Source: an uncultured Muribaculaceae bacterium (GTDB lineage Bacteria > Bacteroidota > Bacteroidia > Bacteroidales > Muribaculaceae). Taken from it: a DNA stretch of 64,000 nt. Below are positions 42,312 to 51,488 of the stretch, one piece after another (position 1 is the first letter of the stretch; each line of letters opens with the position of its first letter). The notes beneath the pieces are model-generated. The model saw only the letters and a list, made by a program, of their open reading frames with translations. It searched no databases and was not told the DNA's origin. A program made the position numbers and the translations under genes. The stretch spans positions 4,735 through 68,734 of the forward strand of contig CAJTXU010000015.1 in the NCBI GenBank assembly GCA_910584125.1, read 5' to 3'.

Positions 42312-43105
42312 CCCCCTCCCGGATATGAGCGGATCTGTAGCCGAATCCGAGGTGGAAATGCAGTTGTTAGGCCTGAGATTTACAATTTAAAATGTTAATA
42401 AGAATTAACGAAGATTAATAAACGTGAAGAAGAATCTCCTCTTCCGTCGGGTGCATCGAGATAAGTGGATTGTACTTTAGCAGCCGTGACGGGAGTGTTT
42501 TGATTTACGAAAATGAGGCTAAAATCGAAGCAAATACCGTGCCAAATATGGGCAAAGTAAGATTGTGTAATCATTGGTTAGATTTTAATGCTAATTACAA
42601 TTTTAAACCGCTTAAAATCAACCTTGTTCAAGATGCCTGGTTAGATTTTGTAATCGTCCGGTAAGATTTTTGAACGAAAAGCGCACAAAAAAGCGCACAG
42701 GTCTCGGCTGGTGGAGGGATGTCTGGCTGAGTTTGAAATTTGTTAGAAAAGTGATTTCTGGAAAAATTGAACAAAAAGCGCACGAATTTTTATAATAATT
42801 CGGGGTGTATTTACGTTCGCTTTCGGTCGATTTTGGGCGGTTTTCGGATTTGCGATTTTCGGATTATTGATGTAATTTTGTTTTCTGTATTTAAAATCGA
42901 TTCATACGAATATGCATAAGGAACATGTATCAATGTTAGTTAGTTGAACATAGAATCAGAATCGGACGACGTGATGTCGGACCGGTTTCTTTGACTTGTC
43001 AAGCTTACCGCTTTCCATTGGCATGGGGTTGTACGGTGTTAGATTCAATAAACACGTCAACGAGGTTCGAAAACACCCTGGGCTATGGAAAGCGGTTTCT
43101 GCGTT
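42312..43105. other. Gene-poor A/T-rich stretch with short dispersed repeats
   Basis: No convincing gene: the best frame (42470-42664, 64 codons) has no leader, motif or promoter. The DNA is clearly richer in A/T than its surroundings. It contains three copies of AAAAGCGCAC(A) (42677, 42690, 42774 region), three GGTTAGATTTT-like words (42577, 42640, 42660) and a 12-bp inverted repeat ACCGCTTTCCAT (43007-43018) / ATGGAAAGCGGT (43085-43096). It may be a decayed mobile element or a non-coding RNA region; neither is shown. Confidence 0.5.
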
Positions 43106-43140
43106 TAAGGTCATTAAGGTCGCTAAGGTCTTTGACGGGG
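43106..43140 (+). repeat. 9-bp TAAGGTCNN array (3 units) before the peptidase promoter
   Basis: TAAGGTCAT, TAAGGTCGC, TAAGGTCTT, then TGACGGGG. The GGGG ends 1 bp before the -33 TTTG. Third occurrence of this unit beside a promoter in the window. Confidence 0.88.
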
Positions 43141-43141
43141 A

Positions 43142-43173
43142 TTTGGAGATTTGGGAATAATTGCTTATTTTTG
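43142..43173 (+). promoter_or_regulatory. Promoter of the C1 aminopeptidase gene
   Basis: TTTG at 43142-43145, 20-nt spacer, TATTTTTG at 43166-43173; ATG 46 bp downstream. Confidence 0.78.
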
Positions 43174-43219
43174 TGGGTGAATTCCAAACGGGTTAACTGA
43201 AAAATCAAACTCATCGATC

Positions 43220-44626
43220 ATGAAACAGCGACTGATTATATTTGCGGCCCTGCTTGTGGCTGCGGTCTGCGCCCTCAACGCGGAGACGCGATACGCTTCC
43301 GACGGTATCTCGCCCGAGATGCTCGGCCGCCTCAAGGCGGGCTATAACAGGGACGCTTCGGCCAAGGCTCTCCGCAACGCGCTTGCTGGCAGCTCGATCG
43401 ACGTCCTGGCTCTTAATTCGGAAAACCGCGCTTCGTTTGACGACAACTTCTCGCACAAGGTCAAGAGTCGTGGCATCACCGACCAGAAGCGTTCGGGCAG
43501 GTGCTGGCTCTTCACGGGCCTCAATGTGCTGCGCTCGCAGATGATGTCGCGCAACGACCTCGGCGAGCTGAAACTCTCTCAGGCCTATAACTTCTTCTTC
43601 GACCAGCTCGAGAAGAGCAATCTCTTTCTTCAGGGCATGATCGACTACGCCGGACGTCCCGACGACGACAAGATGGTGGAATGGCTGTTCCGCAATCCGC
43701 TCAGTGACGGCGGTCAGTATACCGGCCTGAGCGACAACATCAGCAAGTATGGCGTCGTGCCCGCGGAGGTGATGGCCGAGTCGTTCTCGGCCGAGAACAC
43801 AAGTCGTCTCAACCAGTTGCTCTCGCTCAAACTTAGGGAGTACGGCCTTGAGCTGCGTAGGATGCACGCGGCCGGTCGCAAGCCCGCCGAACTGAAGGCC
43901 GCCAAGGAGCGTATGCTCGGCGACGTCTACCGTATGCTCGCCCTGACGATAGGGGAGCCCCCGACGGAGTTCACGTGGACCCGCCGCGATTCGAAAGGCA
44001 ACGCGGTCGACACGCGTCGCTACACTCCGCAGTCGTTCTATGCCGAATATGCGGGCAACGACCTGAAGAACAACTACGTGATGCTGATGAACGACCCGAC
44101 GCGCCCATATCACCGCCTCTACGAGATCGACTACGACCGCCACAGCTACGACGGCCAGAACTGGACATATGTCAATCTTCCAGTCGAGGAGATTAAGCAG
44201 ATGGCGATAGCCTCGATCAAAGACAGCACGATGATGTATTTCTCGTGCGACGTCGGCAAGCAGCTCGACCGCGACCGCGGATACCTCGACCCGGCCAACT
44301 ATGACTACGAGTCTTTGTTCGGCACGACATTTGGTATGGACAAGGCGCAGCGCATCAAGACATTCGCGAGCGCGTCGTCGCACGCCATGACGCTAATGGC
44401 CGTCGATCTCGACGACAAGGGGCGTCCCCGCAAGTGGATGGTCGAGAACAGCTGGGGCGACGGCCCGAACGGCGGTCATCTCATCATGAGCGACAGGTGG
44501 TTTGACGAATACATGTTCCGTCTCGTCGTCGACCGGAAGTATGTCCCGGCCGCGACGCTGGAGATTCTGAAGCAGAAGCCCGAGAAGCTTCCCGCCTGGG
44601 ATCCGATGTTCACCCCCGACGAGTAG
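43220..44626 (+). CDS. pepC: Secreted C1B cysteine aminopeptidase (bleomycin hydrolase family)
   Basis: 468 aa with signal peptide MKQRLIIFAALLVAAVCALNA, so unlike cytoplasmic PepC it should act in the periplasm or outside. The papain-like triad is complete: oxyanion Gln89 and nucleophile Cys95 in ITDQKRSGRCWLF, His388 in ASSHAMTLMAV, and Asn410 in VENSWGD. Family pieces LSQAYNFFFDQLEKSN and GGQYTGLSDNISKYGVVP are present. Likely role: trimming peptides taken up or made by envelope proteases. Its TAG stop overlaps the first base of the 36-bp repeat array. Confidence 0.93.
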   Translation: MKQRLIIFAALLVAAVCALNAETRYASDGISPEMLGRLKAGYNRDASAKALRNALAGSSIDVLALNSENRASFDDNFSHKVKSRGITDQKRSGRCWLFTGLNVLRSQMMSRNDLGELKLSQAYNFFFDQLEKSNLFLQGMIDYAGRPDDDKMVEWLFRNPLSDGGQYTGLSDNISKYGVVPAEVMAESFSAENTSRLNQLLSLKLREYGLELRRMHAAGRKPAELKAAKERMLGDVYRMLALTIGEPPTEFTWTRRDSKGNAVDTRRYTPQSFYAEYAGNDLKNNYVMLMNDPTRPYHRLYEIDYDRHSYDGQNWTYVNLPVEEIKQMAIASIKDSTMMYFSCDVGKQLDRDRGYLDPANYDYESLFGTTFGMDKAQRIKTFASASSHAMTLMAVDLDDKGRPRKWMVENSWGDGPNGGHLIMSDRWFDEYMFRLVVDRKYVPAATLEILKQKPEKLPAWDPMFTPDE

Positions 44627-44860
44627 GGCTCCGCTTTCGGGCTTTGCCCTCAACTCCCGACGGGCTCCGCTTTCGGGCTTTGCCCTCAACTCCCGACGGG
44701 CTCCGCTTTCGGGCTTTGCCCTCAACTCCCGACGGGCTCCGCTTTCGGGCTTTGCCCTCAACTCCCGACGGGCTCCGCTTTCTGGCTTTGCCCTCAACTC
44801 CTGACGGGCTCCGCTTTCTGGCTTTGCATTCAACTCCCAACGGGCTCTGCTTTAGAAGGG
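44626..44860 (+). repeat. 36-bp tandem array, six full copies plus a partial one
   Basis: Unit: GGGCTCCGCTTTCGGGC then TTTGCCCTCAACTCCCGAC. Copies start at 44626, 44662, 44698, 44734, 44770 and 44806; a partial copy starts at 44842. The first four are identical and the later ones progressively diverge. There are no spacers, so this is not CRISPR. The unit is the reverse complement of the repeats that flank the RAYT at 33835. Confidence 0.93.
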
Positions 44861-44901
44861 AGGGGTGAAAATTCGCTTTTTTACGAAAAAAGCGTAAAAA
44901 T

Positions 44902-44933
44902 TATGGGAATGTGAAAATTTTTTATTAACTTTG
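44902..44933 (+). promoter_or_regulatory. tRNA-Thr promoter
   Basis: TATG at 44902-44905, 20-nt spacer, TAACTTTG at 44926-44933; the tRNA begins 53 bp downstream. Confidence 0.6.
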
Positions 44934-44985
44934 CAGTCGCAAACGGAATCGGCGGGCTTTGTCGCCGAGACGCCGTTGGCAGTCA

Positions 44986-45058
44986 GCCGCAATAGCTCAG
45001 TTGGTAGAGCATTTCATTCGTAACGAAAAGGTCGTGGGTTCGAGTCCCACTCGCGGCT
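44986..45058 (+). tRNA. tRNA-Thr (anticodon CGU)
   Basis: Cloverleaf: acceptor GCCGCAA with TCGCGGC (one A.C mismatch), D arm GCTC-AGTTGGTA-GAGC, anticodon loop TTCGTAA (anticodon CGT in DNA, reading ACG), T arm GTGGG-TTCGAGT-CCCAC. The anticodon stem closes with an A.C pair. The 3' CCA is not encoded (TCA follows). Confidence 0.95.
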
Positions 45059-45169
45059 CAAGAGAGAGTGACAGAAACGCCTGTCGCTCTCTTTATCGTT
45101 TTATGCGGCTGCCCGTGCACGGGCTGTTCCGCGAACTGTGCTGACGCACGCTAATTGAACAAGAACAGG

Positions 45170-46993
45170 ATGGAGAGTTATCTGCAGATTGAGGGGCTTA
45201 CGAAGTCATTTGGCGACAGGATGCTGTTCGAGGACGTCACTCTCGGCGTCTACGAGGGCGACAAGATAGGCATCGTGGCCCGCAACGGAGACGGCAAGAC
45301 GACGTTTCTCAACATACTCACGGGCAAGGAAGACTACGATTCGGGCAACGTGGTGTATCGCAACGGCATCCGTGTGGGCTATCTCGAGCAGCTGCCCCCT
45401 ATGCCGCCCGGCATGACAGCCCTCGAGTATGCCACGCCCGAGCCCGAGCCCGGCACGGACGACCATTGGAACGGCGCCGACCTGGCGAGGCAGATGCTGA
45501 CGCAGTTCCGCATCGCAGACGTCGACATGCCCCTCGAGCATCTCTCGGGAGGTCAGGCCAAGCGTGTCGCCCTGGCGCGCGTGCTGCTCACCGGTCCCGA
45601 CATGCTGATACTCGACGAGCCGACCAACCACCTCGACATCGATATGATCGAATGGCTCGAGAACTACCTGTCGCGTCAGCGCGTCACGTTGCTCATGGTG
45701 ACGCACGACCGCTACTTCCTCGACAAGGTGTGCTCGCGCATCATCGAGATCGACCGCCATCAGGTCTACAGCTACGACGGCAACTACGACTACTACCTGC
45801 GGCGCCGGGCCGAGCGTCAGGAGGCCATGGCCACCGAGCTCGCGCGCGTCAAGAACCTGCTGCGCACCGAGCTCGAATGGATGCGCCGCCAGCCGCAGGC
45901 CCGCGGCTCGAAAGCGAAATACCGAATCGACAGCTTCCACGACCTGGAGGCGCGAAGCCGCACCGACCTCTCCACGCGCGACGTCTCGCTCGACGTCAAG
46001 TCGAGCTATATCGGCTCGAAGATATTCGAGGCCGTCAATGTCTCCAAGGCCTTCGGCGACAAGGTGATACTCCGCGACTGGAGCTACACCTTCGCCCGCT
46101 ATGAGAAGGTAGGCATCGTCGGCGACAACGGCGCCGGCAAGTCGACATTCATCAAGCTGCTGCTCGGGCAGATGCAGCCCGACTCCGGGCATTTCGACGT
46201 CGGCCAGACCGTCCGCTGGGGATACTACAGTCAGGAGGGCATGACCGGCTTCGACGACTCCAAGAAGGTGATCGATGCCGTGCGCGAGATCGCCGAGACC
46301 GTGCGCATCGACGACAAGACCACGATGACCGCCTCGGCGTTCCTCTCGAAATTCCTCTTCACGCCAGAGACGCAGCAGAAATACATAGCCCGCCTCAGCG
46401 GCGGCGAGCGACGCCGCCTCTATCTGGCCACCGTGCTGATGCGCAGCCCCAACTTCCTGGTGCTCGACGAGCCGACCAACGACCTCGACATCATGACGCT
46501 CGCCGTGCTCGAGGATTATCTCGCCTCGTTCAAGGGCTGCGTGATAGTCGTGAGCCACGACCGCTTCTTCCTCGACCGGATCGTCGACCATCTCTTCGTG
46601 TTCCGCGGCGACGGAGACGTCAGGGACTTCCCCGGCGACTATTCCACCTACCGCCACTGCGTTGCCGTCGAGGAGAAAGAGCGTCGCGAGCTCGAGGCGA
46701 AACGGAAAGCCGAGGCCGCGGCAAAGGCCGGCGGCACGCCCGCGTCGGGCAACACCTGGCGCAAGCGCGACGGCCAGAGGAAGCTGACATTCAAGGAGCG
46801 CCGCGAGATGGAGGAGACCGAACGCCGCATCGAGGCGCTAACCGCCGAGAAAGGGGAACTCGAATCGTCGCTCTCGTCAGGGACGCTCGACGCCGACGCC
46901 ATCACCGCCGCCGCCAAGAGACTCTCCGAAGTGGGAGAAGAACTCGACGCGGCCGAAATGCGCTATCTCGAGCTTCTGGAAATCGAGGGTTGA
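45170..46993 (+). CDS. uup: ABC-F family ATPase, Uup-like
   Basis: 607 aa, cytoplasmic, no membrane domain. The ATG at 45170 (MESYLQIEGLTKSFG) is chosen over a TTG 15 bp upstream. Two ABC modules: the first has Walker A ARNGDGKTTF, signature LSGGQAKRVALARV and Walker B MLILDEPTNHLDID; the second has GDNGAGKSTF, LSGGERRRLYLATV and FLVLDEPTNDLDIM. The Asn in place of Gly in the first Walker A (RNGDGKT) is common in Uup. A charged C-terminal coiled coil (about 500-607) matches Uup's DNA/ribosome-binding tail. ABC-F proteins act on ribosomes. Confidence 0.9.
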   Translation: MESYLQIEGLTKSFGDRMLFEDVTLGVYEGDKIGIVARNGDGKTTFLNILTGKEDYDSGNVVYRNGIRVGYLEQLPPMPPGMTALEYATPEPEPGTDDHWNGADLARQMLTQFRIADVDMPLEHLSGGQAKRVALARVLLTGPDMLILDEPTNHLDIDMIEWLENYLSRQRVTLLMVTHDRYFLDKVCSRIIEIDRHQVYSYDGNYDYYLRRRAERQEAMATELARVKNLLRTELEWMRRQPQARGSKAKYRIDSFHDLEARSRTDLSTRDVSLDVKSSYIGSKIFEAVNVSKAFGDKVILRDWSYTFARYEKVGIVGDNGAGKSTFIKLLLGQMQPDSGHFDVGQTVRWGYYSQEGMTGFDDSKKVIDAVREIAETVRIDDKTTMTASAFLSKFLFTPETQQKYIARLSGGERRRLYLATVLMRSPNFLVLDEPTNDLDIMTLAVLEDYLASFKGCVIVVSHDRFFLDRIVDHLFVFRGDGDVRDFPGDYSTYRHCVAVEEKERRELEAKRKAEAAAKAGGTPASGNTWRKRDGQRKLTFKERREMEETERRIEALTAEKGELESSLSSGTLDADAITAAAKRLSEVGEELDAAEMRYLELLEIEG

Positions 46994-47049
46994 CACCCGG
47001 AGGCACAGCCCCGCCTTCACCACTGAAACTGAATTTATTGCATATTTTT

Positions 47050-47080
47050 TTTGTTTATTAATAAATTTATACTAATTTTG
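47050..47080 (+). promoter_or_regulatory. Promoter of the CHASE2-caspase operon
   Basis: TTTG at 47050-47053, 19-nt spacer, TAATTTTG at 47073-47080; the first ATG is 68 bp downstream. No other promoter-like pair was seen inside the seven-gene run. Confidence 0.78.
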
Positions 47081-47148
47081 TAATTCACAACGATAACAAC
47101 AGTCCCTACTGTCAGGGCTTTAACAACCACTATTAAACTTCCCGAGAG

Positions 47149-48442
47149 ATGAAACGCGGTCAAAGCAGACATTCGTCGCCGGTCTCCATGGAGGCCGGCC
47201 GTGACGGTCTGACCCCCCCCCATTCGGCCGCAAAGCATTGATTCTCAGGCTGTTGCCGACAGTGACGGTCTAACTCCCGACAAAGGCGGCAAGACCGTCG
47301 GTCCCTCACTGGCCCGCAAGGTCGCCAAGGCCGCCGGGGTCACGGCTCTCGGATTCATATTCTCGCTAATACTCACCACTCCGTTCTCGGCCTCTGTGTC
47401 GGGCATATTCTCCACGCCCGAACGCGGCGATTTCCGCATGACCGACCTCTACACCCAGGTGGCCGACGCGCGCCCGGTGCGTCAGCTCGACGACCGCATC
47501 GTGATCGTCGACATCGGTCTGGCGGGGCGCGAGCAGATAGCCGAAGGTCTGCAGACGCTCTCGATATGCGAGCCCAAGGCCATAGGCATGGACATCAACT
47601 TCCTGCAGCCCGGCGAGAACGACTCCACGCTTATCGAGGCCATATTGGCCACGGCCGGGCTCGTCGTGCCGCTCGGCATAGAGCAGAAGGGAGACGGTAC
47701 ATTCGAGGTGGCCGACAAGCCCTTCTTCTACGACGCCATGCCGTCGCTGACCTACGGAGTGATCAACCTGCCGGCCGAGCGCGAGAACGCGTCGATCCGC
47801 GAATACGCCGTGGACTTCCCGACGCCGGACGGACAGTTGCCGTCGTTCGCCATGGCCATCGCCGGCATCGCCGACCCCGAGGCCGCCGCCGACACTCGCC
47901 GCCGCGGCAATCCGCGCGAGACGATCGACTACGCCTCCCGGCAGTTCCGCACTATAGCGATCGACGAGATAGCCGACAACGTCGAGCTCGTCAACGGCCG
48001 CATCGTGCTGCTCGGCGCGCTGACCGACGCCGCCGACATGCACTCCACGCCCGTCAACTCATACGTCTCGGGCCTGATGATACATGCCTATTCGCTCTCG
48101 AGCGTGCTCGACCGCAAATGGCTCTTCGTGATTCCGGCCTGGGTCGACCACGTCACGGCGGCCCTCTGCTGCTTCGTGTTCATACTCTTCGCCGTGCTCT
48201 GTCCCCCGCGCCACAAATGGCGGGGCATGACGCTGCGGATATTCCAGATACTCGTGCTGACTTTCGCCGTGGTGTTCGGATACATGCAGTATATCGACCG
48301 CGCGCTGGTATTCAACTTCACACATACGCTGCTGATGATGGCTTTCGGACTGTTCGCGCTCGACCTCTGGAACGGCGTGGAATGGGCCGTGGAGAAACTC
48401 AGGGCATTAACTCCAATAAAACTTTTACAAAATGCGCATTAA
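47149..48442 (+). CDS. CHASE2-domain membrane sensor, reading frame split at a C9 tract
   Basis: From the ATG at 47149 the frame reads 30 codons and stops at 47239 after passing through nine C. With eight C it continues for about 430 aa. That product has a cytoplasmic N-terminal tail, a membrane helix (VTALGFIFSLILTTPF), an extracytoplasmic CHASE2 domain (about 90-310; IVIVDIGLAGREQIAEGL, AIGMDINFLQPG, GVINLPAERENAS, IVLLGALTDAADMHSTPVN) and three C-terminal helices. Without the shift, translation could begin only at GTG 47396 or ATG 47438, beyond the first helix. No kinase or cyclase output domain follows, so signalling would go to the envelope partners. The next gene overlaps by 11 nt. Confidence 0.78.
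47213..47221 (+). repeat. C9 homopolymer at the frame break of the CHASE2 gene
   Basis: Nine consecutive C. Loss of one C (or gain of two) joins the upstream 24 codons to the long downstream frame. Such runs are classic sites of slipped-strand phase variation; a sequencing or assembly error is the alternative. Confidence 0.9.
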
Positions 48443-49274
48443 ACTACTGATACTGGCGCTGGCAATGACCATTCAGCTCGCAGCGGCGCAGCATCTGCGC
48501 CTCCACAGCGCCACCGACGGCGTGACAGTGCTCAGCGGCGGCAAGAAGACCGCCGCCACGGCCGGCATGACGCTCAAGCCGGTCGACGCGCTGCTGATTC
48601 CCGAAGGGGGATGGGCCGAGGTGCTCAACACGTCAGACAACCGCATATACAAATCCGTGCGTTTCGGGCAGATTTCGGTGACGAAACTCATCATCGAGGC
48701 GCGCCAGTCGGCCACGAGCAAGATCGACAACCTCGGCAGCAAGCTCAACCTGTCGAAAAGCACGTCGGCCTCCGGCAAGCGCATATACAAGGAGCAGGGG
48801 GTGGTGAACCGCTCGCTCTGCGTCTATGACCCCGAGGCGGGGGCCGTCGAGATGGACATCGAGTCGCTGGCCCGCTACGTGGCGTCGCGCCTGAGCGGCG
48901 ACACGGTCGAGCCGACGCCCGAGGGCCTCGCGCTCGATATTTCCGAAGCCGGCGACAAAGGTTGCTCCGTCCGCGTGGCCAACTTGGGCACGACCCCCGT
49001 ATATTTCAACATCCTCTCGTTCGCCAGCGAGCCCCGGCCGCGCGTCGAAATCTCGAGCATCGGCCAGCCCGACGGCTGCTATGTGCTGCTCGCCTCGCAG
49101 ACCATGGCCCGCGAGCAGCTGACGCCGCTGACCAACGACCGCCACTTCATCGTCATGACTCCCTGCACCTTCGAGCTCGACAGGCTCATCGAGGAGGTGA
49201 ACCGCCTGCTCGCCGAGCCCGGTGCCGAGGCCGGGGCCGACGACCAGCTGCCCGTATTCATGCGGACATTCTGA
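48432..49274 (+). CDS. Exported FecR-like beta protein of the caspase operon
   Basis: 280 aa with signal peptide MRIKLLILALAMTIQLAAA. Residues 20-90 resemble a FecR-type periplasmic beta domain (VTVLSGGKKTAATAGMTLKPVDALLIPEGGWAEVL, i.e. an applied level then a switch). The middle has a lysine/serine helix (KIDNLGSKLNLSKSTSASGKRIYKEQG) and the C-terminal half a second beta domain (CSVRVANLGTTPVYFNILS). It starts inside the CHASE2 gene, so the two are coupled. Probable periplasmic partner of the CHASE2 protein; no enzyme motif. Confidence 0.7.
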   Translation: MRIKLLILALAMTIQLAAAQHLRLHSATDGVTVLSGGKKTAATAGMTLKPVDALLIPEGGWAEVLNTSDNRIYKSVRFGQISVTKLIIEARQSATSKIDNLGSKLNLSKSTSASGKRIYKEQGVVNRSLCVYDPEAGAVEMDIESLARYVASRLSGDTVEPTPEGLALDISEAGDKGCSVRVANLGTTPVYFNILSFASEPRPRVEISSIGQPDGCYVLLASQTMAREQLTPLTNDRHFIVMTPCTFELDRLIEEVNRLLAEPGAEAGADDQLPVFMRTF

Positions 49275-49311
49275 GCGAAAAACCGAAAAATATCTATAAC
49301 CGTAATAACTC

Positions 49312-51423
49312 ATGAAACAGAACTTACACATCACAGACATCTGCCTGTCAGGACTCCTTGTGGCCGCCGCGACGGCTCTCACGGCCGTTCCGGCCCTGAG
49401 CGCGCCTCAGGCCGCGGCCAACACGAGCGGCGTCTACCGTATGCCCCGCAAGTCGGAGCCCCTGATGCTGCGCCCTTACTCGTCGACAACCTACACCGGC
49501 AACCGCACCGAGATCAACACCATGCGCGGCGACGAACTCCACAGTGCCGGCAAGGACACCATAGTCTCGTTCGAGGTCAATCCGGCGGGATTCAACTACA
49601 TAGTCGTCGAGCACGGCCGCAAGGGCAAGTCGGCCGCCGCCCTCTACTCGACCATCGACAACGAGGCGCGCGGCAGCAAGTTCGACGTCAAGAAATACGG
49701 CACCCCCTCTGTGGCCGTCTATACGCCCGACGCCCGCAGCCTGATCGTGGCCACCGACCGCGCCATCTACATCTGCAACGGCCGCACTCTCGTGCCCGAG
49801 GCCCGTCTGGCCAACGCCCCCTTCATCCCCGACGCCATGTCAGTCAGCCCCAACGGCTTCTTCCTGGCCGTCGTCAAGGGCGACCGCTGCATCGTCTACA
49901 ACCTTGAGAACCGCACCGTCCGCAAGGAGATCAACGCCGGCGCCCGCATCACCGACGTAGCCTTCTCGCCCGACAACTCCGACATGGCCCTGCTCACCGA
50001 CGACGGCGTGCTGACCATCTACGCCACCCGCACCTTCGACATGCGCAAGATGGTCGACGACCTCGGCGACGGCGTCGCCATGGCCTACAACCTCGACGGC
50101 AAGTATGTCGGCGTGGTGAAGAACGACGGCCTCATCCAGGTCGTCAACCTGCTCAACGACAGCGACCGCGAGGACTTCACCTTCGACGGCGGAGCCATCC
50201 ATGACATCGACTTCATACTCGACTCCAACGACTACACGCTGATGGTCAACACGCTCGGCAACTCCATCGAGGCGCGCCGACTGATGAACCTCAAGCCATA
50301 CTACAACCGTCTGGTCAACGACGAGGTCGACGCCCTTATGGCCGACTGGCTTAAGATGATGCCCGGCGAGACTCTCGAGGAATACCGCGCCCGTGTCACC
50401 GACCAGACCCGCGCCGACAAGCGCCGCATGTTCGAATACGAGATCGCGACCAAGCTGGCCGGCAACCTGCTCGGCGGCGCCGCCGTGAGCATCGGCTCGT
50501 ACGACCGCGCCAACGGCGTGCTCGCCGTCAATTTCGACACAATGCCCACGATTTTCCTGCCCGTGCCCGAGAACGAGGTAACGGCCTTCCGCTCGGCGTC
50601 CGACATCGTGCTCGACGACGTGCTCTTCGGCATCAACCCCGACGACAGCTTCGAGATCGTCTACGCCAAGGTGACCAACCGCAACAACGGCAAGACATAC
50701 GTCTTCGACAACCTGGCCCGCGCCACAATGAACTACATGAACAGCGACGACGCCATCTCGATCGAGGCCCTGCAGCAGCAGCAGATGGAGGAGCTCCGCC
50801 TCCAGGAACTCCGCGAGAAGGTCGTGCAGGAGGCCAAGAGCCGCAACGTCATCTCCGACCACACCAACATCACCGTCGACTCGCGCATCGTGCCCGAATA
50901 TGACGCCGACGGCAACAAGGTGCTCAACTATCTGGTGACATTCACCTACGACGTCGCCCCCGGCTTCTCGGCCGAGGAGGACTTCGGCCCCGGCAAGTAC
51001 CACGTGGAGGAATCGGGCGCCGCAAGCTCGATGCTCGAGATTGTCAAGAAGGCCTTCGAGGGCGACCTCGCCCAGTATCTCAAGGCCGGCAAGAAGGTGC
51101 GCGTCTCGCTCACCGGCTCGGCCGACGCCACCCCGATCATGCGCGGCATCGCCTACGACGGGTCGTACGGCAACCTCGACAACGAGCCTGTCTACGTCGA
51201 CGGCCAGCTCTCGTCGATCAGCATCAACTCCAGCACGCCGATCAAGGAGAACAGTCAGCTCGCCTTCGTACGCGCGCTCGGCGTCAAGGATTTCCTCGAC
51301 AAGAAGGTCAACGGATACGCCGGCCTCAACAAGGACTACCGCTATGAGGTGAACGTCAGCACCGACAAGGGCAGCGAGTTCCGCCGCATCAAGGCGGCGT
51401 TCACATTCGTAGACGCATTCTGA
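49312..51423 (+). CDS. Exported beta-propeller protein with module shared with the caspase protein and OmpA-like C-terminus
   Basis: 703 aa, leader up to about residue 35. Residues about 80-320 form WD40/YVTN-like propeller strands (SVAVYTPDARSLIVATDRAIYI, DAMSVSPNGFFLAVVKG, DVAFSPDNSDMALLTDDG). Residues about 350-470 (ETLEEYRARV ... TIFLPVPENEVTAF ... NRNNGKTYVF) resemble residues 450-570 of the caspase protein. About 485-510 is a Gln/Glu-rich coiled segment, and 590-703 looks OmpA-like (VRVSLTGSADATPI, NSQLAFVRALGVKDFLDK). It may bridge peptidoglycan and the caspase. Confidence 0.72.
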   Translation: MKQNLHITDICLSGLLVAAATALTAVPALSAPQAAANTSGVYRMPRKSEPLMLRPYSSTTYTGNRTEINTMRGDELHSAGKDTIVSFEVNPAGFNYIVVEHGRKGKSAAALYSTIDNEARGSKFDVKKYGTPSVAVYTPDARSLIVATDRAIYICNGRTLVPEARLANAPFIPDAMSVSPNGFFLAVVKGDRCIVYNLENRTVRKEINAGARITDVAFSPDNSDMALLTDDGVLTIYATRTFDMRKMVDDLGDGVAMAYNLDGKYVGVVKNDGLIQVVNLLNDSDREDFTFDGGAIHDIDFILDSNDYTLMVNTLGNSIEARRLMNLKPYYNRLVNDEVDALMADWLKMMPGETLEEYRARVTDQTRADKRRMFEYEIATKLAGNLLGGAAVSIGSYDRANGVLAVNFDTMPTIFLPVPENEVTAFRSASDIVLDDVLFGINPDDSFEIVYAKVTNRNNGKTYVFDNLARATMNYMNSDDAISIEALQQQQMEELRLQELREKVVQEAKSRNVISDHTNITVDSRIVPEYDADGNKVLNYLVTFTYDVAPGFSAEEDFGPGKYHVEESGAASSMLEIVKKAFEGDLAQYLKAGKKVRVSLTGSADATPIMRGIAYDGSYGNLDNEPVYVDGQLSSISINSSTPIKENSQLAFVRALGVKDFLDKKVNGYAGLNKDYRYEVNVSTDKGSEFRRIKAAFTFVDAF

Positions 51424-51435
51424 TAACCGTCGTCA

Positions 51436-51464
51436 GCCCCCGGGCCGGACGTCCGGTCCGGGGC
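51436..51464 (+). promoter_or_regulatory. Intercistronic hairpin before the caspase gene
   Basis: GCCCCCGGGCCGGAC paired with GTCCGGTCCGGGGC (one bulged C and one G.U). No T run follows. It may set relative expression or mark an RNA processing site. Its core resembles the hairpin at 55756. Confidence 0.55.
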
Positions 51465-51488
51465 AAGGACAATCTTCGCAACCGTAAA

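Noticed and set aside
42470..42664. 64-codon plus-strand frame in the A/T-rich gap
   Set aside because: No promoter, leader or recognisable motif; chance opening in low-GC DNA.
44393..44833. Minus-strand frames across the 36-bp array with a 12-residue repeat
   Set aside because: Because 36 is divisible by 3 the repeat stays open in several frames on both strands; no start, leader or known family supports translation.
44626..44860. 36-bp direct repeats as a possible CRISPR array
   Set aside because: Units are contiguous with no spacers and there are no cas genes; the array is a tandem repeat.
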